DNA from: Clostridiales bacterium
Lineage (GTDB): Bacteria > Bacillota > Clostridia > Oscillospirales > QAMX01
DNA length: 20,953 nt
Direction of reading: 5' to 3'
NCBI GenBank assembly: GCA_003149835.1
Contig: QAMX01000151.1
Location: 1 to 20,953, forward strand
Position numbers and translations under genes: made by a program. The notes beneath the pieces were generated by a model that worked only from the letters and a program-made list of their open reading frames with translations, was not told where the DNA came from and searched no databases. Position 1 is the stretch's first letter, and every line of letters begins with the position of its first letter. Positions 7,305-15,787 of this stretch are shown here, piece by piece.

Positions 7305-8390
7305 TTGTCAAAACAGGAAAATTATGAGGGCGGAAACACCAAAAAACGCCTGATCATAGGGATCGTCGTGATCGTGCTTGTCGCCGCTGTCGCCATAGGC
7401 GGCGCGCAGCTTTTAAAGGTACTCAACGGATCGAATACGCCGCCTACGACGGATGTGCCCGTTACGCTGTCGGGTCCTTCCCAACAGACGGTCATTGTGA
7501 CCGACGAGCACGGAAACCCTGTCACCGATGAAAGCGGCAACACGGTGACGGATACCAACTCCGGCCACGATGGAACGGACGCGCCGCAGCTTTTGACCAA
7601 GCGCGACGGTCTGTATACTTTTTTGGTCGTCGGCCTGGATCAATCCAAAGCGCTGTCGGACGTAATTATCCTCGTCACCTTTGACACCAATGCAGACACC
7701 CTGAATTGTCTGAGCATTCCCCGCGACACCTACTCCAAGGCGAACAATCGAAATTCCAACCTGAAACATATCAACCTTGCATACGGCAGCGGCGGCATTG
7801 AGCAGCTGAAAACCGAGCTTCTGAGTCTCGTCGGCTATTCGGTCGACCGGCATGTGATCGTCGATATGAACGCTTTTGTAAAGATCATCAACTATATCGG
7901 CGGCGTCAACTTCACGGTTCCGCAGGATATGAACTATGACGACCCGACGCAGGATCTGCATATTCACCTGAAAAAAGGGTATCAGACGCTTTCCGGCTCC
8001 GACGCGCTGAAACTGATGCGCTACCGCAGCTATGCCTCTGCGGATATCGGCCGGATCAGCGTGCGCCATGATTTTCTGAAAGCCCTTGCGAGCCAGCTTT
8101 TGTCGGGAAAGAGCGCGACAAAGGCCGTCGAGATCGCGGGAACGGTTTTTGACAACGTGACAACGGATATGTCGCTCGACGATTTGACGTGGTTTGCAAA
8201 ACAGGCGATTGAGCTGAACGCCGACGACATCTCGTTCTATACGCTGCCGGGCGGACCGGCTCAGGGCTCGGGCATGTGGATTCCATATCCGAAGGCCTCG
8301 CTGGAAATGATCAACACATATTTGAACCCTTATAATCAGGACATCATTCACCTCGACATGGTTTCCCGCGCTGAAAACGAGGGAAAATAG
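7305..8390 (+). CDS. LCP (LytR-CpsA-Psr) family cell-wall polymer transferase
   Basis: LCP enzymes attach teichoic-acid-like or other glycopolymers from a lipid carrier to peptidoglycan on the outer face of the membrane. The 361-residue protein has a short cytoplasmic start (KKR at 13-15), one membrane helix (about 16-38), an extracellular Thr/Ser/Gly-rich linker with three eight-residue VTD repeats (65-88), then the LCP domain. Key residues in the usual order are D119 in the SDVI segment, R140 and D141 in SIPRDTY, and R239/R241 in RYRSYASADIGRISVRHD. I chose the TTG at 7305, which follows AGGAAGTGG (7291-7299) and lies about 80 bases after the promoter. The neighbouring rsfS follows after 14 bases; nadD-LCP-rsfS order is seen in Clostridia, usually with yqeK between nadD and the LCP gene. 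The polymer it transfers cannot be told from sequence. Confidence 0.93.
   Translation: MSKQENYEGGNTKKRLIIGIVVIVLVAAVAIGGAQLLKVLNGSNTPPTTDVPVTLSGPSQQTVIVTDEHGNPVTDESGNTVTDTNSGHDGTDAPQLLTKRDGLYTFLVVGLDQSKALSDVIILVTFDTNADTLNCLSIPRDTYSKANNRNSNLKHINLAYGSGGIEQLKTELLSLVGYSVDRHVIVDMNAFVKIINYIGGVNFTVPQDMNYDDPTQDLHIHLKKGYQTLSGSDALKLMRYRSYASADIGRISVRHDFLKALASQLLSGKSATKAVEIAGTVFDNVTTDMSLDDLTWFAKQAIELNADDISFYTLPGGPAQGSGMWIPYPKASLEMINTYLNPYNQDIIHLDMVSRAENEGK
7497..7568 (+). repeat. Three 24-base repeats encoding VTD linker units
   Basis: Three consecutive eight-residue units, VTDEHGNP, VTDESGNT and VTDTNSGH, start at residues 65, 73 and 81 of the LCP protein. The unit spacing is exactly 24 bases. The repeats lie between the membrane helix and the catalytic domain and probably act as a flexible spacer across the inner wall zone. 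The nucleotide copies have diverged by many silent changes, so this is not a recent duplication. Confidence 0.7.
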
Positions 8391-8404
8391 GAGAAAGAAA
8401 ACGG

Positions 8405-8794
8405 ATGACAACGAAACAAATCGCTAAAACCGCGCTGAACGCGGTGCTCGACCGCAAGGCTGCGGATATCGCTTTACTTCGGGTGACCAAGCTGACGACG
8501 CTGGCCGACTACTATATCATCTGCACCGGTTCCTCAAATACGCAGCTGCGCGCGATTTCCGACGCGGTGGACGAGGCTCTGTCGAAAAAATACGGCCTTG
8601 AACCGAAAAGCGTCGAGGGATATCGTTCCGCAAGCTGGATTTTACAGGACTACGGCAGCGTCATCGTCCACATTTTCAAAGACGACGCCAGACAGTTCTA
8701 CGATCTGGAACGTCTGTGGGCCGACGCGCAGAAACTCGACGTAGAGGCGTTTTTGGCCTCTACCGACGCAGAGGAAGAAGACGCCGACGCCTGA
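8405..8794 (+). CDS. rsfS: Ribosomal silencing factor RsfS
   Basis: RsfS binds ribosomal protein uL14 on the large subunit and blocks joining of the small subunit, lowering translation in poor conditions. The 129-residue protein has the standard nucleotidyltransferase-like fold without catalytic residues. It has the family blocks DYYIICTGSSNTQLRAI (about residues 36-52), VEGYRSASWILQDYGSVIVHIF (70-91) and ARQFYDLERLWADA near the end. A strongly acidic tail (DAEEEDADA) closes it. TAGGAGAAAG (8388-8397) serves as ribosome binding site and includes the stop codon of the LCP gene, so the two genes are likely translated in tandem. Confidence 0.96.
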   Translation: MTTKQIAKTALNAVLDRKAADIALLRVTKLTTLADYYIICTGSSNTQLRAISDAVDEALSKKYGLEPKSVEGYRSASWILQDYGSVIVHIFKDDARQFYDLERLWADAQKLDVEAFLASTDAEEEDADA

Positions 8795-8876
8795 CAGCGA
8801 GCCTTTGACGCGGCGCGAATCAAATGAAATTGGAAAGGATGTGCCGCCCGGCACCTGAATGCGCGGGCGGAAGCGG

Positions 8877-11288
8877 ATGAATTACAGCGAACACAAACGA
8901 ATCGATCAGAAATGGCAGGATAAATGGTTTTCTGAAAACGTTTTCCGCGCGGAAAACGACTCCGACAAGCCGAAGTTCTACACATTGATTGAGTTTCCGT
9001 ATCCTTCGGGCGTCGGGCTGCACGTCGGGCATACCCGTCCCTATACCGCGCTCGACGTGGTGAGCCGGAAGCTGAGGATGGACGGCTACAACGTCCTGTT
9101 TCCGATGGGCTGGGACGCTTTCGGCCTGCCGACTGAGAACTTTGCGATCAAAAATCATGTCCATCCGGCGGCGGTAACGCAGCAGAACATTCACAATTTC
9201 AAGAAACAGTCGATGGCGCTGGGTTACAGCTTTGACTGGGAACGTGAAATCAACACGACCGATCCCGACTATTACAAGTGGACGCAGTGGATCTTTTTAA
9301 AGCTGTACGAGCACGGCTTGGCCTATAAAAAGAAGATGAGCGTCAACTGGTGTACCTCTTGCCTCTGCGTGCTCGCCAACGAAGAGGTCGTCGACGGCGT
9401 CTGCGAGCGCTGCGGCGCGCCGGTCGTCCACCGCGACAAGGAGCAGTGGATGCTGAAAATCACCGCCTATGCCGATAAGCTGCTCGACGGTCTGGCCGAG
9501 GTCGATTTTCCCGAGCGCGTCAAGACGCAGACGGTCAACTGGATCGGCCGCTCAACAGGCGCCGAGGTCGATTTCGACACCACCGTCGGCGAGACGCTGC
9601 GCGTCTTTACGACGCGGCCGGATACGCTGTTCGGCGCGACCTATATGGTCGTCTCGCCGGAGCATCCGATGCTCGACAAATACCGCGGCCGCATCGCCAA
9701 TATTGACGAGATCATGGCGTACCGAGCCGTTTCGGCCAAAAAGAGCGACTTTGAGCGCACGGAACTGGCCAAGGAAAAGACCGGCGTGCGTATCGACGGC
9801 ATTACGGCGGTCAATCCGGTCAACGGCGTAGAGATTCCGATTTTTGTCTCCGATTATGTGCTGATGTCTTATGGCACGGGCGCGATCATGGCCGTCCCGG
9901 CGCACGACGACCGCGACTATGCGTTTGCCAAAAAATTTGACCTGCCGATCATCGAGGTCGTTGCGGGCGGCGATATCGAGAAAGAAGCCTTTACCGACTG
10001 CGAGACGGGCGTTATGGTCAATTCCGGCTTTCTCAACGGCATGAGCGTGCCGCAGGCGAAGCAGGCGATGATTGAAGCGCTGACGAAGCTGGGCAAGGGA
10101 ACGGAGAAGGTCAACTATAAGCTGCGCGACTGGGTATTTGCGCGGCAGCGCTACTGGGGCGAGCCGGTGCCGCTTGTCTGGTGCGACCACTGCGGTAAAT
10201 ATGTGCCCGTGCCGGACGATCAGCTTCCCGTTTTACTGCCCAACGTCGAGAGCTACGAGCCGACCGAAAACGGGGAGTCGCCTCTGGCGCGTATGACCGA
10301 CTGGGTCAACACGACCTGTCCTGTCTGCGGCGGTCCGGCGCGCCGCGAAACGGATACGATGCCGCAATGGGCGGGGTCGTCGTGGTATTATCTGCGCTAT
10401 ACCGATCCGAAAAATCCCGGCGAGCTGGCTTCGCGCGAGGCGCTGAATCAGTGGATGCCGGTGGACTGGTACAACGGCGGCATGGAGCATACGACGCTGC
10501 ACCTGCTCTATTCGCGTTTCTGGCATAAATTCCTCTATGATATCGGCGTTGTGAATACCCCTGAACCCTATAAAAAGCGGACGAGCCACGGCATGATTCT
10601 CGGCGAGGACGGCGAGAAAATGTCGAAAAGCCGCGGCAACGTCATCAACCCAGACGATGTCGTCGCCGAGTATGGAGCGGATACGCTGCGGCTGTATATT
10701 ATGTTTATAGGCGACTTTGAAAAGACCGTCACATGGAACTCCAAGGCCGTCAGAGGCTGTCAGCGCTTTATCGACCGCGTCTGCGCGCTCGGCGACCGCG
10801 TGACGCCGGGAAAGGTCTATTCCAAGGCCTATGAAACGGTATTGCACCAGACCATTAAAAAAGTGACGTCGGATATCGCCGCCATGAAATTTAATACGGC
10901 GATCGCGGCGATGATGACCTTTGTCAACACGGTCTACGACAACGGCGGAGCAATCAACGAGGCGGAATACAAAACGCTGCTCACCCTGATGAATCCGTTT
11001 GCGCCGCATATCACCGAGGAGCTCTTTGAGCGCTTCGGCGAGGGGATGCTCTGCGAGGCGAAATGGCCGGACTACGACGAGAGCAAAACCGTCGAAGATA
11101 CCGTGACCGTCGCCGTACAGATGAACGGCAAGCTCCGCGCAACCGTCGCGCTGCCGCGCGACTGCGACAATGCCGAAGCGGAAAAGGCGGCTCTGGCGGA
11201 CGCGAAAGTCGCTCAGGCTTTGGCGGGCAAGACCGTTGTCAAGATCATCGTCGTCAGGAATAAGATTGTCAATATCGTGGTAAGATAA
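8877..11288 (+). CDS. leuS: Leucine-tRNA ligase
   Basis: LeuRS charges tRNA-Leu and edits mischarged norvaline and isoleucine. The 803-residue protein has the class I motif HVGH (49-52) and KMSKS (581-585). The CP1 editing domain shows TTRPDT and [15 protein letters not shown], and Cys-pair zinc-ribbon-like segments are present (CTSC...CERC and CDHC...CPVC). A C-terminal domain follows the anticodon helical bundle. I prefer the ATG at 8877: the family start [13 protein letters not shown] begins there and GGCGGAAG (8866-8873) precedes it. The ATG at 8859 has no usable site. A GC hairpin (GTGCC/GGCAC, 8841-8854) lies between a GGAAAGGA at 8832-8839 and these starts. There is no T-box leader in the 82-base gap after rsfS, so the gene probably depends on the LCP promoter. 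Confidence 0.97.
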   Translation: MNYSEHKRIDQKWQDKWFSENVFRAENDSDKPKFYTLIEFPYPSGVGLHVGHTRPYTALDVVSRKLRMDGYNVLFPMGWDAFGLPTENFAIKNHVHPAAVTQQNIHNFKKQSMALGYSFDWEREINTTDPDYYKWTQWIFLKLYEHGLAYKKKMSVNWCTSCLCVLANEEVVDGVCERCGAPVVHRDKEQWMLKITAYADKLLDGLAEVDFPERVKTQTVNWIGRSTGAEVDFDTTVGETLRVFTTRPDTLFGATYMVVSPEHPMLDKYRGRIANIDEIMAYRAVSAKKSDFERTELAKEKTGVRIDGITAVNPVNGVEIPIFVSDYVLMSYGTGAIMAVPAHDDRDYAFAKKFDLPIIEVVAGGDIEKEAFTDCETGVMVNSGFLNGMSVPQAKQAMIEALTKLGKGTEKVNYKLRDWVFARQRYWGEPVPLVWCDHCGKYVPVPDDQLPVLLPNVESYEPTENGESPLARMTDWVNTTCPVCGGPARRETDTMPQWAGSSWYYLRYTDPKNPGELASREALNQWMPVDWYNGGMEHTTLHLLYSRFWHKFLYDIGVVNTPEPYKKRTSHGMILGEDGEKMSKSRGNVINPDDVVAEYGADTLRLYIMFIGDFEKTVTWNSKAVRGCQRFIDRVCALGDRVTPGKVYSKAYETVLHQTIKKVTSDIAAMKFNTAIAAMMTFVNTVYDNGGAINEAEYKTLLTLMNPFAPHITEELFERFGEGMLCEAKWPDYDESKTVEDTVTVAVQMNGKLRATVALPRDCDNAEAEKAALADAKVAQALAGKTVVKIIVVRNKIVNIVVR

Positions 11289-11335
11289 CCACTGCCGCCC
11301 GACGCGGCTAAATTGTAAATTGTTCTTGAAATCTC

Positions 11336-11364
11336 TTGACAAAGGCGCCCGTATCATGTATAAT
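11336..11364 (+). promoter_or_regulatory. Perfect sigma-A promoter of rpsU
   Basis: Both boxes match consensus exactly: TTGACA (11336-11341) and TATAAT (11359-11364), with a 17-base spacer. It is the strongest promoter in the window and fits the high demand for a ribosomal protein. Between leuS and this promoter only a weak five-pair hairpin (11294-11308) without a T run is seen. Confidence 0.92.
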
Positions 11365-11370
11365 ATTTCT

Positions 11371-11490
11371 ATTGTATAGGGAAGTATTTTTTTGGCCGGC
11401 AGCTTTGCCGTACGCTCAGAAAATATTTTTCAACAATAACCGATGACGAAACGCAGAGAATGAAGCTGCGATGCGGAGGGAGGGAATTCC
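11371..11490 (+). promoter_or_regulatory. Long leader of rpsU with alternative stems
   Basis: About 120 bases separate the promoter from rpsU. CGGCA (11397-11401) and TGCCG (11406-11410) form a local hairpin. GCAGCTT (11399-11405) can instead pair with AAGCTGC (11463-11469), just before the ribosome binding site GGAGGGAGGG (11475-11484). The two structures exclude each other. Many ribosomal protein operons carry autoregulatory leaders, so control by S21 or another ligand is possible but only inferred. Confidence 0.35.
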
Positions 11491-11667
11491 GTGTCTGAAA
11501 TCCATTTGAAGGAAAATGAATCGTTGGATAATGCGCTCCGCAGATTCAAGCGTTCATGTGCGAAGTCGGGTGTTTTATCTGAACTCCGCAAGAGAGAGCA
11601 CTATGAGAGCCCGAGTGTCAAACGCCGTAAAAAGGCGGAGGCCGCGAGAAAGAAGAAGTACAGATAG
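11491..11667 (+). CDS. rpsU: 30S ribosomal protein S21
   Basis: S21 (bS21) sits on the 30S platform near the 16S 3' end and helps base pairing with the mRNA ribosome binding site. The 58-residue protein is of normal length. It starts M(GTG)[20 protein letters not shown], contains the central [20 protein letters not shown], and ends in the basic tail [15 protein letters not shown]. The GTG start is supported by GGAGGGAGGG at 11475-11484, an unusually strong site. It is a one-gene unit with a perfect promoter and a terminator. The GTG start combined with so strong a ribosome binding site suggests tuned expression. Confidence 0.96.
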   Translation: MSEIHLKENESLDNALRRFKRSCAKSGVLSELRKREHYESPSVKRRKKAEAARKKKYR

Positions 11668-11689
11668 GTTTCCGATTTGCAAACCGAAC

Positions 11690-11725
11690 CGCCCGACGCT
11701 GCTACCAGCGCCGGGCGTTTTGTTT
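11690..11725 (+). terminator. Rho-independent terminator of rpsU
   Basis: CGCCCG-A-CGCTG (11690-11701) pairs with CAGCG-C-CGGGCG (11706-11717) around a CTAC loop. One A/C mismatch interrupts an otherwise perfect 11-pair stem. TTTTGTTT follows at 11718-11725, and A-rich sequence precedes the stem. It begins 23 bases after the rpsU stop and should isolate rpsU from metG. Confidence 0.92.
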
Positions 11726-11761
11726 CGGCAGGGCGAAACGGCACATAATTTTCGGAAAAAA

Positions 11762-11790
11762 TGGAAATCTAAGGGAAAGTGTGCTATAAT
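11762..11790 (+). promoter_or_regulatory. Extended -10 promoter of metG
   Basis: TATAAT (11785-11790) is perfect and preceded by TG at 11782-11783, an extended -10. The -35 candidate TGGAAA (11762-11767) matches four of six bases at 17-base spacing. It lies just after the rpsU terminator and about 75 bases before metG. No T-box or other recognised leader element is present. Confidence 0.75.
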
Positions 11791-11865
11791 ATCTTCGTTG
11801 AAACGTTACAGGGCAAAGCCGTACTGCGCGGCGGCCCGATATAAAAGAGAGGGAAGCCTGAATCC

Positions 11866-13797
11866 ATGAACAAGGGAAAGTATTACATCACCACGGCGAT
11901 TGCCTATACCTCGCGCGTGCCGCATATCGGCAATACGTATGAAGCCGTGTTGGCCGACGCGATCGCGCGTTATAAGCGTTTAACCGGCTACGACGTATTC
12001 TTTATGACCGGTACAGACGAACACGGCAAGAAGATCCAGCAGCAGGCGGAGGCGGAGGGCGTGACGCCGCAGGCGCATGTCGACCATATCGCCGGCGAAA
12101 TCCGGCGCATCTGGGATATGATGAACGTTTCATACGACAAGTTTATCCGCACGACCGATTCGTTCCACGAAAAAAGCGTCTCCGAGATCTTTAAAAAGCT
12201 GTACGAGCAGGGCGACATCTATAAATCAAAATATACCGGGCATTACTGCGTGGCCTGTGAATCGTTTTACACCGACGCGCAGCTGAACGGCGGAAAATGC
12301 CCTGACTGCGGCGGTCCGGTTGAGCCGGCCAGCGAGGAGGCGTATTTCCTGCGCCTCTCGAAATACGCCGACAGGCTGATCCGCCATATCGAGGACAACC
12401 CCGATTTTATTCAGCCCAAGGCGCGGCGCAATGAAATGGTCAATAATTTTCTGAAACCCGGGCTGTTGGACCTGTGCGTGTCGCGTTCCTCGTTTACATG
12501 GGGCATTCCGGTTGAATTCGATCCCGGTCACGTCATCTATGTCTGGATCGACGCGCTCTCCAATTACATCACCGGGCTCGGCTATCGCCCGGGAGAGAAG
12601 AGCGAGATGTATGAAAAATACTGGCCGGCCGATATCCACCTGATCGGCAAGGACATTCTGCGTTTTCATACGATTTACTGGCCGATTATCCTCATGGCCC
12701 TCGGCGAGCCGCTGCCGAAAAAGATCTTCGGGCATCCGTGGCTTTTAATGGGCGGCGAGAAGATGTCAAAGTCCAAGGGCAACGTTATCTACGCCGACGA
12801 TCTCGTCAAGTATTTCGGCGTCGACGCGGTGCGCTATTTCGTGCTCAACGAGATGCCGTTTGCATCTGACGGCAGCCTGACCTATGAACTCGTCGCGGCG
12901 CGTTACAACTCCGACCTCGCCAATATTTTAGGCAACCTTGTCAACCGCACCATGGCGATGACGGGCAAATATTTCGGAGGGATCGCGCCGGCCTGCGGCG
13001 AGCTGACGGAGGTCGATCTTGATCTGCGGAGTACGGCGCAGAAAACCGTCGAAGCGGTCGAGGCGGCTATGAACGAGCTACGCGTCGCCGACGCGCTCGG
13101 CGAGATCTGGACGCTTCTGCGCCGTTCCAACCGTTATATTGACGAGACGGAGCCGTGGCTGCTGGCGAAGGACGAGGCGAAAAGAGAGCGGCTCGGAACC
13201 GTTCTCTATCATCTGCTCGAATCAATCCGCATTGCGGCTGTGCTGCTGCAAGCGTTTCTTCCGGAGACGGCGGAGCGGATTTTCCGTCAGCTGAATACAG
13301 AAGAGACCGTCTATGAATCGGTTCTTGCTTTCGGCGGCCTTCGTTCCGGCCGGCCGCTCGGCGTATCCGAGGTGCTTTTTGCGCGTCTTGACGAAAAGGC
13401 GCTGATGGAACAGATTGAAAAGGAACACGCCAGCGCCGAGGCGCCGAAGCGCGAATACGCGCCGCTCGCCGAAGAGATCTCGATTGACGGCTTCGGCGCG
13501 GTCGATCTCCGCGCCGCGCGCGTCCTCGCCTGCGAGCCGGTCAAGAAGAGCGCCAAGCTGCTCAAATTGACCGTCGACCTCGGTTTTGAACAGCGTCAGG
13601 TTGTTTCAGGCATTGCCAAATGGTATCAGCCCGCCGATATGATCGGTAAAACCGTCGTGCTCGTAGCCAATCTCAAACCGGCCAAGCTGTGCGGCGTGGA
13701 GAGCCAAGGCATGATCCTCGCCTGCGACGGTTCAGATGACAGCGCGCAGGTCGTTTTCCTGCCCGACGGAACAGAACCGGGCAGCAAAATTCGATAA
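11866..13797 (+). CDS. metG: Methionine-tRNA ligase with C-terminal tRNA-binding domain
   Basis: MetRS charges initiator and elongator tRNA-Met. The 643-residue protein has the class I motif as HIGN (20-23), a variant with Asn at the last place that I recall as common in clostridial MetRS. A four-Cys zinc knuckle (C128, C131, C145, C148) and KMSKS (299-303) are intact. An anticodon helical domain runs to about 520. From about 538 to the end there is a Trbp111-like OB-fold tRNA-binding domain (FGAVDLRAARVL...VVSGIAKWY...GMILACDG), which dimerises many bacterial MetRSs. The ATG at 11866 follows AGAGAGGGA (about 11847-11855). The stop is one base before the tatD start; the metS-yabD pairing in B. 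subtilis is the same arrangement. Confidence 0.97.
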   Translation: MNKGKYYITTAIAYTSRVPHIGNTYEAVLADAIARYKRLTGYDVFFMTGTDEHGKKIQQQAEAEGVTPQAHVDHIAGEIRRIWDMMNVSYDKFIRTTDSFHEKSVSEIFKKLYEQGDIYKSKYTGHYCVACESFYTDAQLNGGKCPDCGGPVEPASEEAYFLRLSKYADRLIRHIEDNPDFIQPKARRNEMVNNFLKPGLLDLCVSRSSFTWGIPVEFDPGHVIYVWIDALSNYITGLGYRPGEKSEMYEKYWPADIHLIGKDILRFHTIYWPIILMALGEPLPKKIFGHPWLLMGGEKMSKSKGNVIYADDLVKYFGVDAVRYFVLNEMPFASDGSLTYELVAARYNSDLANILGNLVNRTMAMTGKYFGGIAPACGELTEVDLDLRSTAQKTVEAVEAAMNELRVADALGEIWTLLRRSNRYIDETEPWLLAKDEAKRERLGTVLYHLLESIRIAAVLLQAFLPETAERIFRQLNTEETVYESVLAFGGLRSGRPLGVSEVLFARLDEKALMEQIEKEHASAEAPKREYAPLAEEISIDGFGAVDLRAARVLACEPVKKSAKLLKLTVDLGFEQRQVVSGIAKWYQPADMIGKTVVLVANLKPAKLCGVESQGMILACDGSDDSAQVVFLPDGTEPGSKIR

Positions 13798-13798
13798 T

Positions 13799-14587
13799 AT
13801 GCCTCTGCTTTTTGATACGCACGCGCACTATGACGACGCGCGCTTCGAAGGGGATCGCGACGCGCTGCTCGCCGGTATGCCGGAAAGGGGAATCGGCCTG
13901 ATTCTCAACGCCGCCTGCGACATGGAAAGCGCGGCGGCTTCGCTGAGCCTGGCGGAACGATATCCGTTTGTATATGCCGCCGCAGGGATCCATCCGCATG
14001 AGGCGCGCCTGGCTCCGGAAGATTGGGAACGGCGGCTGCGGCAATACGCGGCGCGCGAAAAATGCGTCGCAATCGGCGAAATCGGCCTCGATTACCATTA
14101 TGATTTCTCGCCCCGCGAAACCCAGCGCGCGCTGTTTGCGGCGCAGATGGAAGTGGCGTCGTCGCTGCACCGCCCCGTGGTGATCCATGAGCGCGAGGCG
14201 CTGGCGGATACGCTTGATATCCTGCGCGCCTTTCGCGGCCGCGTCGAAGGGGTATTCCACTGTTTTTCCAACAGCGTCGAGACGGCGAAGACCGTGCTGG
14301 CTATGGGATACCTGATTGCGCTCGGCGGCACGGTCACGTTCAAAAACGCGCGGCACGCGCCGCTGGTCGCCGCCTATGTCCCGGCGGACAGATTGCTCGT
14401 GGAGACGGACTGCCCGTATATGGCGCCCGTTCCGAAGCGCGGACAGCGCAACGATTCGTCGTATCTCGCATATACCGTAGCAAGGATTGCCGAGCTGCGC
14501 GGAGAGCCGTATGAGGCGGTCGCCGCGCAGACCTATGAAAACGGCTGCCGCCTGTTTGGCATCGGGCGTCAGCAGAAAACCGTATAA
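13799..14587 (+). CDS. tatD: TatD-family metal-dependent hydrolase
   Basis: TatD proteins are amidohydrolase-fold enzymes with metal-dependent deoxyribonuclease activity; a role in DNA repair or quality control has been reported for relatives. The 262-residue protein has all expected metal ligands: H8 and H10 in DTHAHYD, E94 in AIGEIGLDYHYD, H130 in VVIHERE, H154 in GVFHCFS and D204 in ETDCPY. I chose the ATG at 13799, where the family signature starts directly; an upstream in-frame start at 13736 lies inside metG and adds 21 unrelated residues. Only one base separates it from the metG stop. In B. subtilis rnmV and ksgA lie a little further downstream, but here an oxidoreductase follows. Confidence 0.95.
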   Translation: MPLLFDTHAHYDDARFEGDRDALLAGMPERGIGLILNAACDMESAAASLSLAERYPFVYAAAGIHPHEARLAPEDWERRLRQYAAREKCVAIGEIGLDYHYDFSPRETQRALFAAQMEVASSLHRPVVIHEREALADTLDILRAFRGRVEGVFHCFSNSVETAKTVLAMGYLIALGGTVTFKNARHAPLVAAYVPADRLLVETDCPYMAPVPKRGQRNDSSYLAYTVARIAELRGEPYEAVAAQTYENGCRLFGIGRQQKTV

Positions 14588-14608
14588 AAAAACGGAGGTA
14601 ACAGAAAA

Positions 14609-15787
14609 ATGGAAACACTGCGAGTTGGGATTATCGGGATCGGCAATATGGGTTCCGCGCACGTCGCGCGTATCCGGAAAGGCGACGTAAAGGGCATGAC
14701 GCTCGCCGCCGTCTGCGATACGGATGAAAAAAAACGTGCGGCGGCAAAGGAAACGTTGGAGAATGTCGAGGTATTCGCAGAATATCAGGCTTTAATCGGC
14801 TCGGGGCTCTGCGATGCGGTGATCATCGCCACGCCGCACTATTTTCACCCTGAAATCGCTGTCTGCGCTCTGGAACACGGGCTTCACGTCCTCACGGAGA
14901 AGCCGGCCGGCGTCTATACGGCGCAGGTGCTGGAAATGAACGCCGCCGCGGAAAAGAGCGGCAAAGTCTTTGGGATCATGTTTAACCAGCGCACGACGCC
15001 GATCTTTGCGGCGGCGCGTGAAATCGTCCGTTCCGGCCGGCTCGGCGAGATGAAGCGCGTCGTTTGGCTGATCACCAACTGGTATCGAAATCAGGCGTAT
15101 TTTGATTCCGGCTCGTGGCGGGCGACATGGGCGGGCGAAGGCGGCGGCGTGCTGCTGAATCAGTGTGTCCACAACATCGACCTCTGGCAGTGGATCTGCG
15201 GGATGCCCGCGCGCATCCGCGGCTTTGTCCAGTACGGAAAATACCACAATATCGAGGTCGACGACGACGTGACGGTCTACGCCGAATACGAAAACGGCGC
15301 CACAGGCACGTTTATTACCACGACCGGCGAATATCCCGGCACCAACCGCCTGGAAATCAGCGGCGACAGGGGAAAGCTCGTCATCGAAAACGGCACGCTG
15401 AAACTCTGGGAGCTCGACGGCTCGGAACGCGAATTTTGCTTCCATTCCGATACGAATACGCCGAAACCGCAGATTACCTATACGGAGACGCCCTTTACCG
15501 ACAAGGGCACGGCGCATACCGGCATCTGCCAGAACTTTGCCGACGCTGTTCTGCATGGGACGCCGCTGCTGTCGCCGGGCCGCGAGGGCTTGAATTCGCT
15601 GGAAATCATCAACGCGATCTATCTCTCCGACTGGACGCAGAGCACCGTCGAGCTGCCTGTGGACAAAGAGCTGTATTACCGGCTTTTGCAGGAGCGGATC
15701 AAAACATCCTCGCTCCGTCAGGCCGACGACAGCGCCTTCCGCTCCAATCAGGACACGCTGACCGACCGCTGGTCGGTCAAATGGTAA
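14609..15787 (+). CDS. Gfo/Idh/MocA-family NAD(P)-dependent oxidoreductase
   Basis: This family oxidises or reduces sugars, inositols and related polyols. The 392-residue protein starts with a Rossmann motif GIGNMG (10-15), has the conserved EKP (97-99), and in the C-terminal substrate domain GGGVLLNQCVHNIDLWQW, with candidate catalytic H188 and D191. A strong AACGGAGG sits at about 14591-14598, before the ATG. It is 21 bases after tatD and probably in the metG unit. The substrate cannot be told: no sugar transporter or kinase lies near. Its last 11 bases overlap the end of feoB on the other strand, and its final codons lie in a perfect hairpin. The C-terminus (from about residue 365) is hydrophilic and looks less conserved. 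Confidence 0.9.
   Translation: METLRVGIIGIGNMGSAHVARIRKGDVKGMTLAAVCDTDEKKRAAAKETLENVEVFAEYQALIGSGLCDAVIIATPHYFHPEIAVCALEHGLHVLTEKPAGVYTAQVLEMNAAAEKSGKVFGIMFNQRTTPIFAAAREIVRSGRLGEMKRVVWLITNWYRNQAYFDSGSWRATWAGEGGGVLLNQCVHNIDLWQWICGMPARIRGFVQYGKYHNIEVDDDVTVYAEYENGATGTFITTTGEYPGTNRLEISGDRGKLVIENGTLKLWELDGSEREFCFHSDTNTPKPQITYTETPFTDKGTAHTGICQNFADAVLHGTPLLSPGREGLNSLEIINAIYLSDWTQSTVELPVDKELYYRLLQERIKTSSLRQADDSAFRSNQDTLTDRWSVKW
15759..15779. other. Perfect hairpin at the convergent oxidoreductase/feoB junction
   Basis: TGACCGACC (15759-15767) and GGTCGGTCA (15771-15779) form a nine-pair stem with a GCT loop. On the minus strand the hairpin begins with the TGA stop of feoB; on the plus strand it encodes the last codons of the oxidoreductase. 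Neither side has a T run, so it is not a standard terminator. It could still mark or protect both mRNA 3' ends. No other terminator candidate is visible at this junction. Confidence 0.5.

Noticed and set aside
8795..8876. T-box leader for leuS
   Set aside because: The gap is too short and lacks the conserved T-box sequence and antiterminator; the gap before metG was checked with the same result.
10233..11357. A 374-codon minus-strand open frame opposite leuS, and similar long frames opposite smc, the LCP gene, metG, tatD and the oxidoreductase
   Set aside because: All lie antisense to well-identified genes, show Arg/His-rich low-quality translations and have no family motifs.
11516..11869. 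A plus-strand open frame across rpsU and into metG
   Set aside because: It is out of frame with S21, crosses the terminator and the metG promoter, and its translation has no recognisable features.
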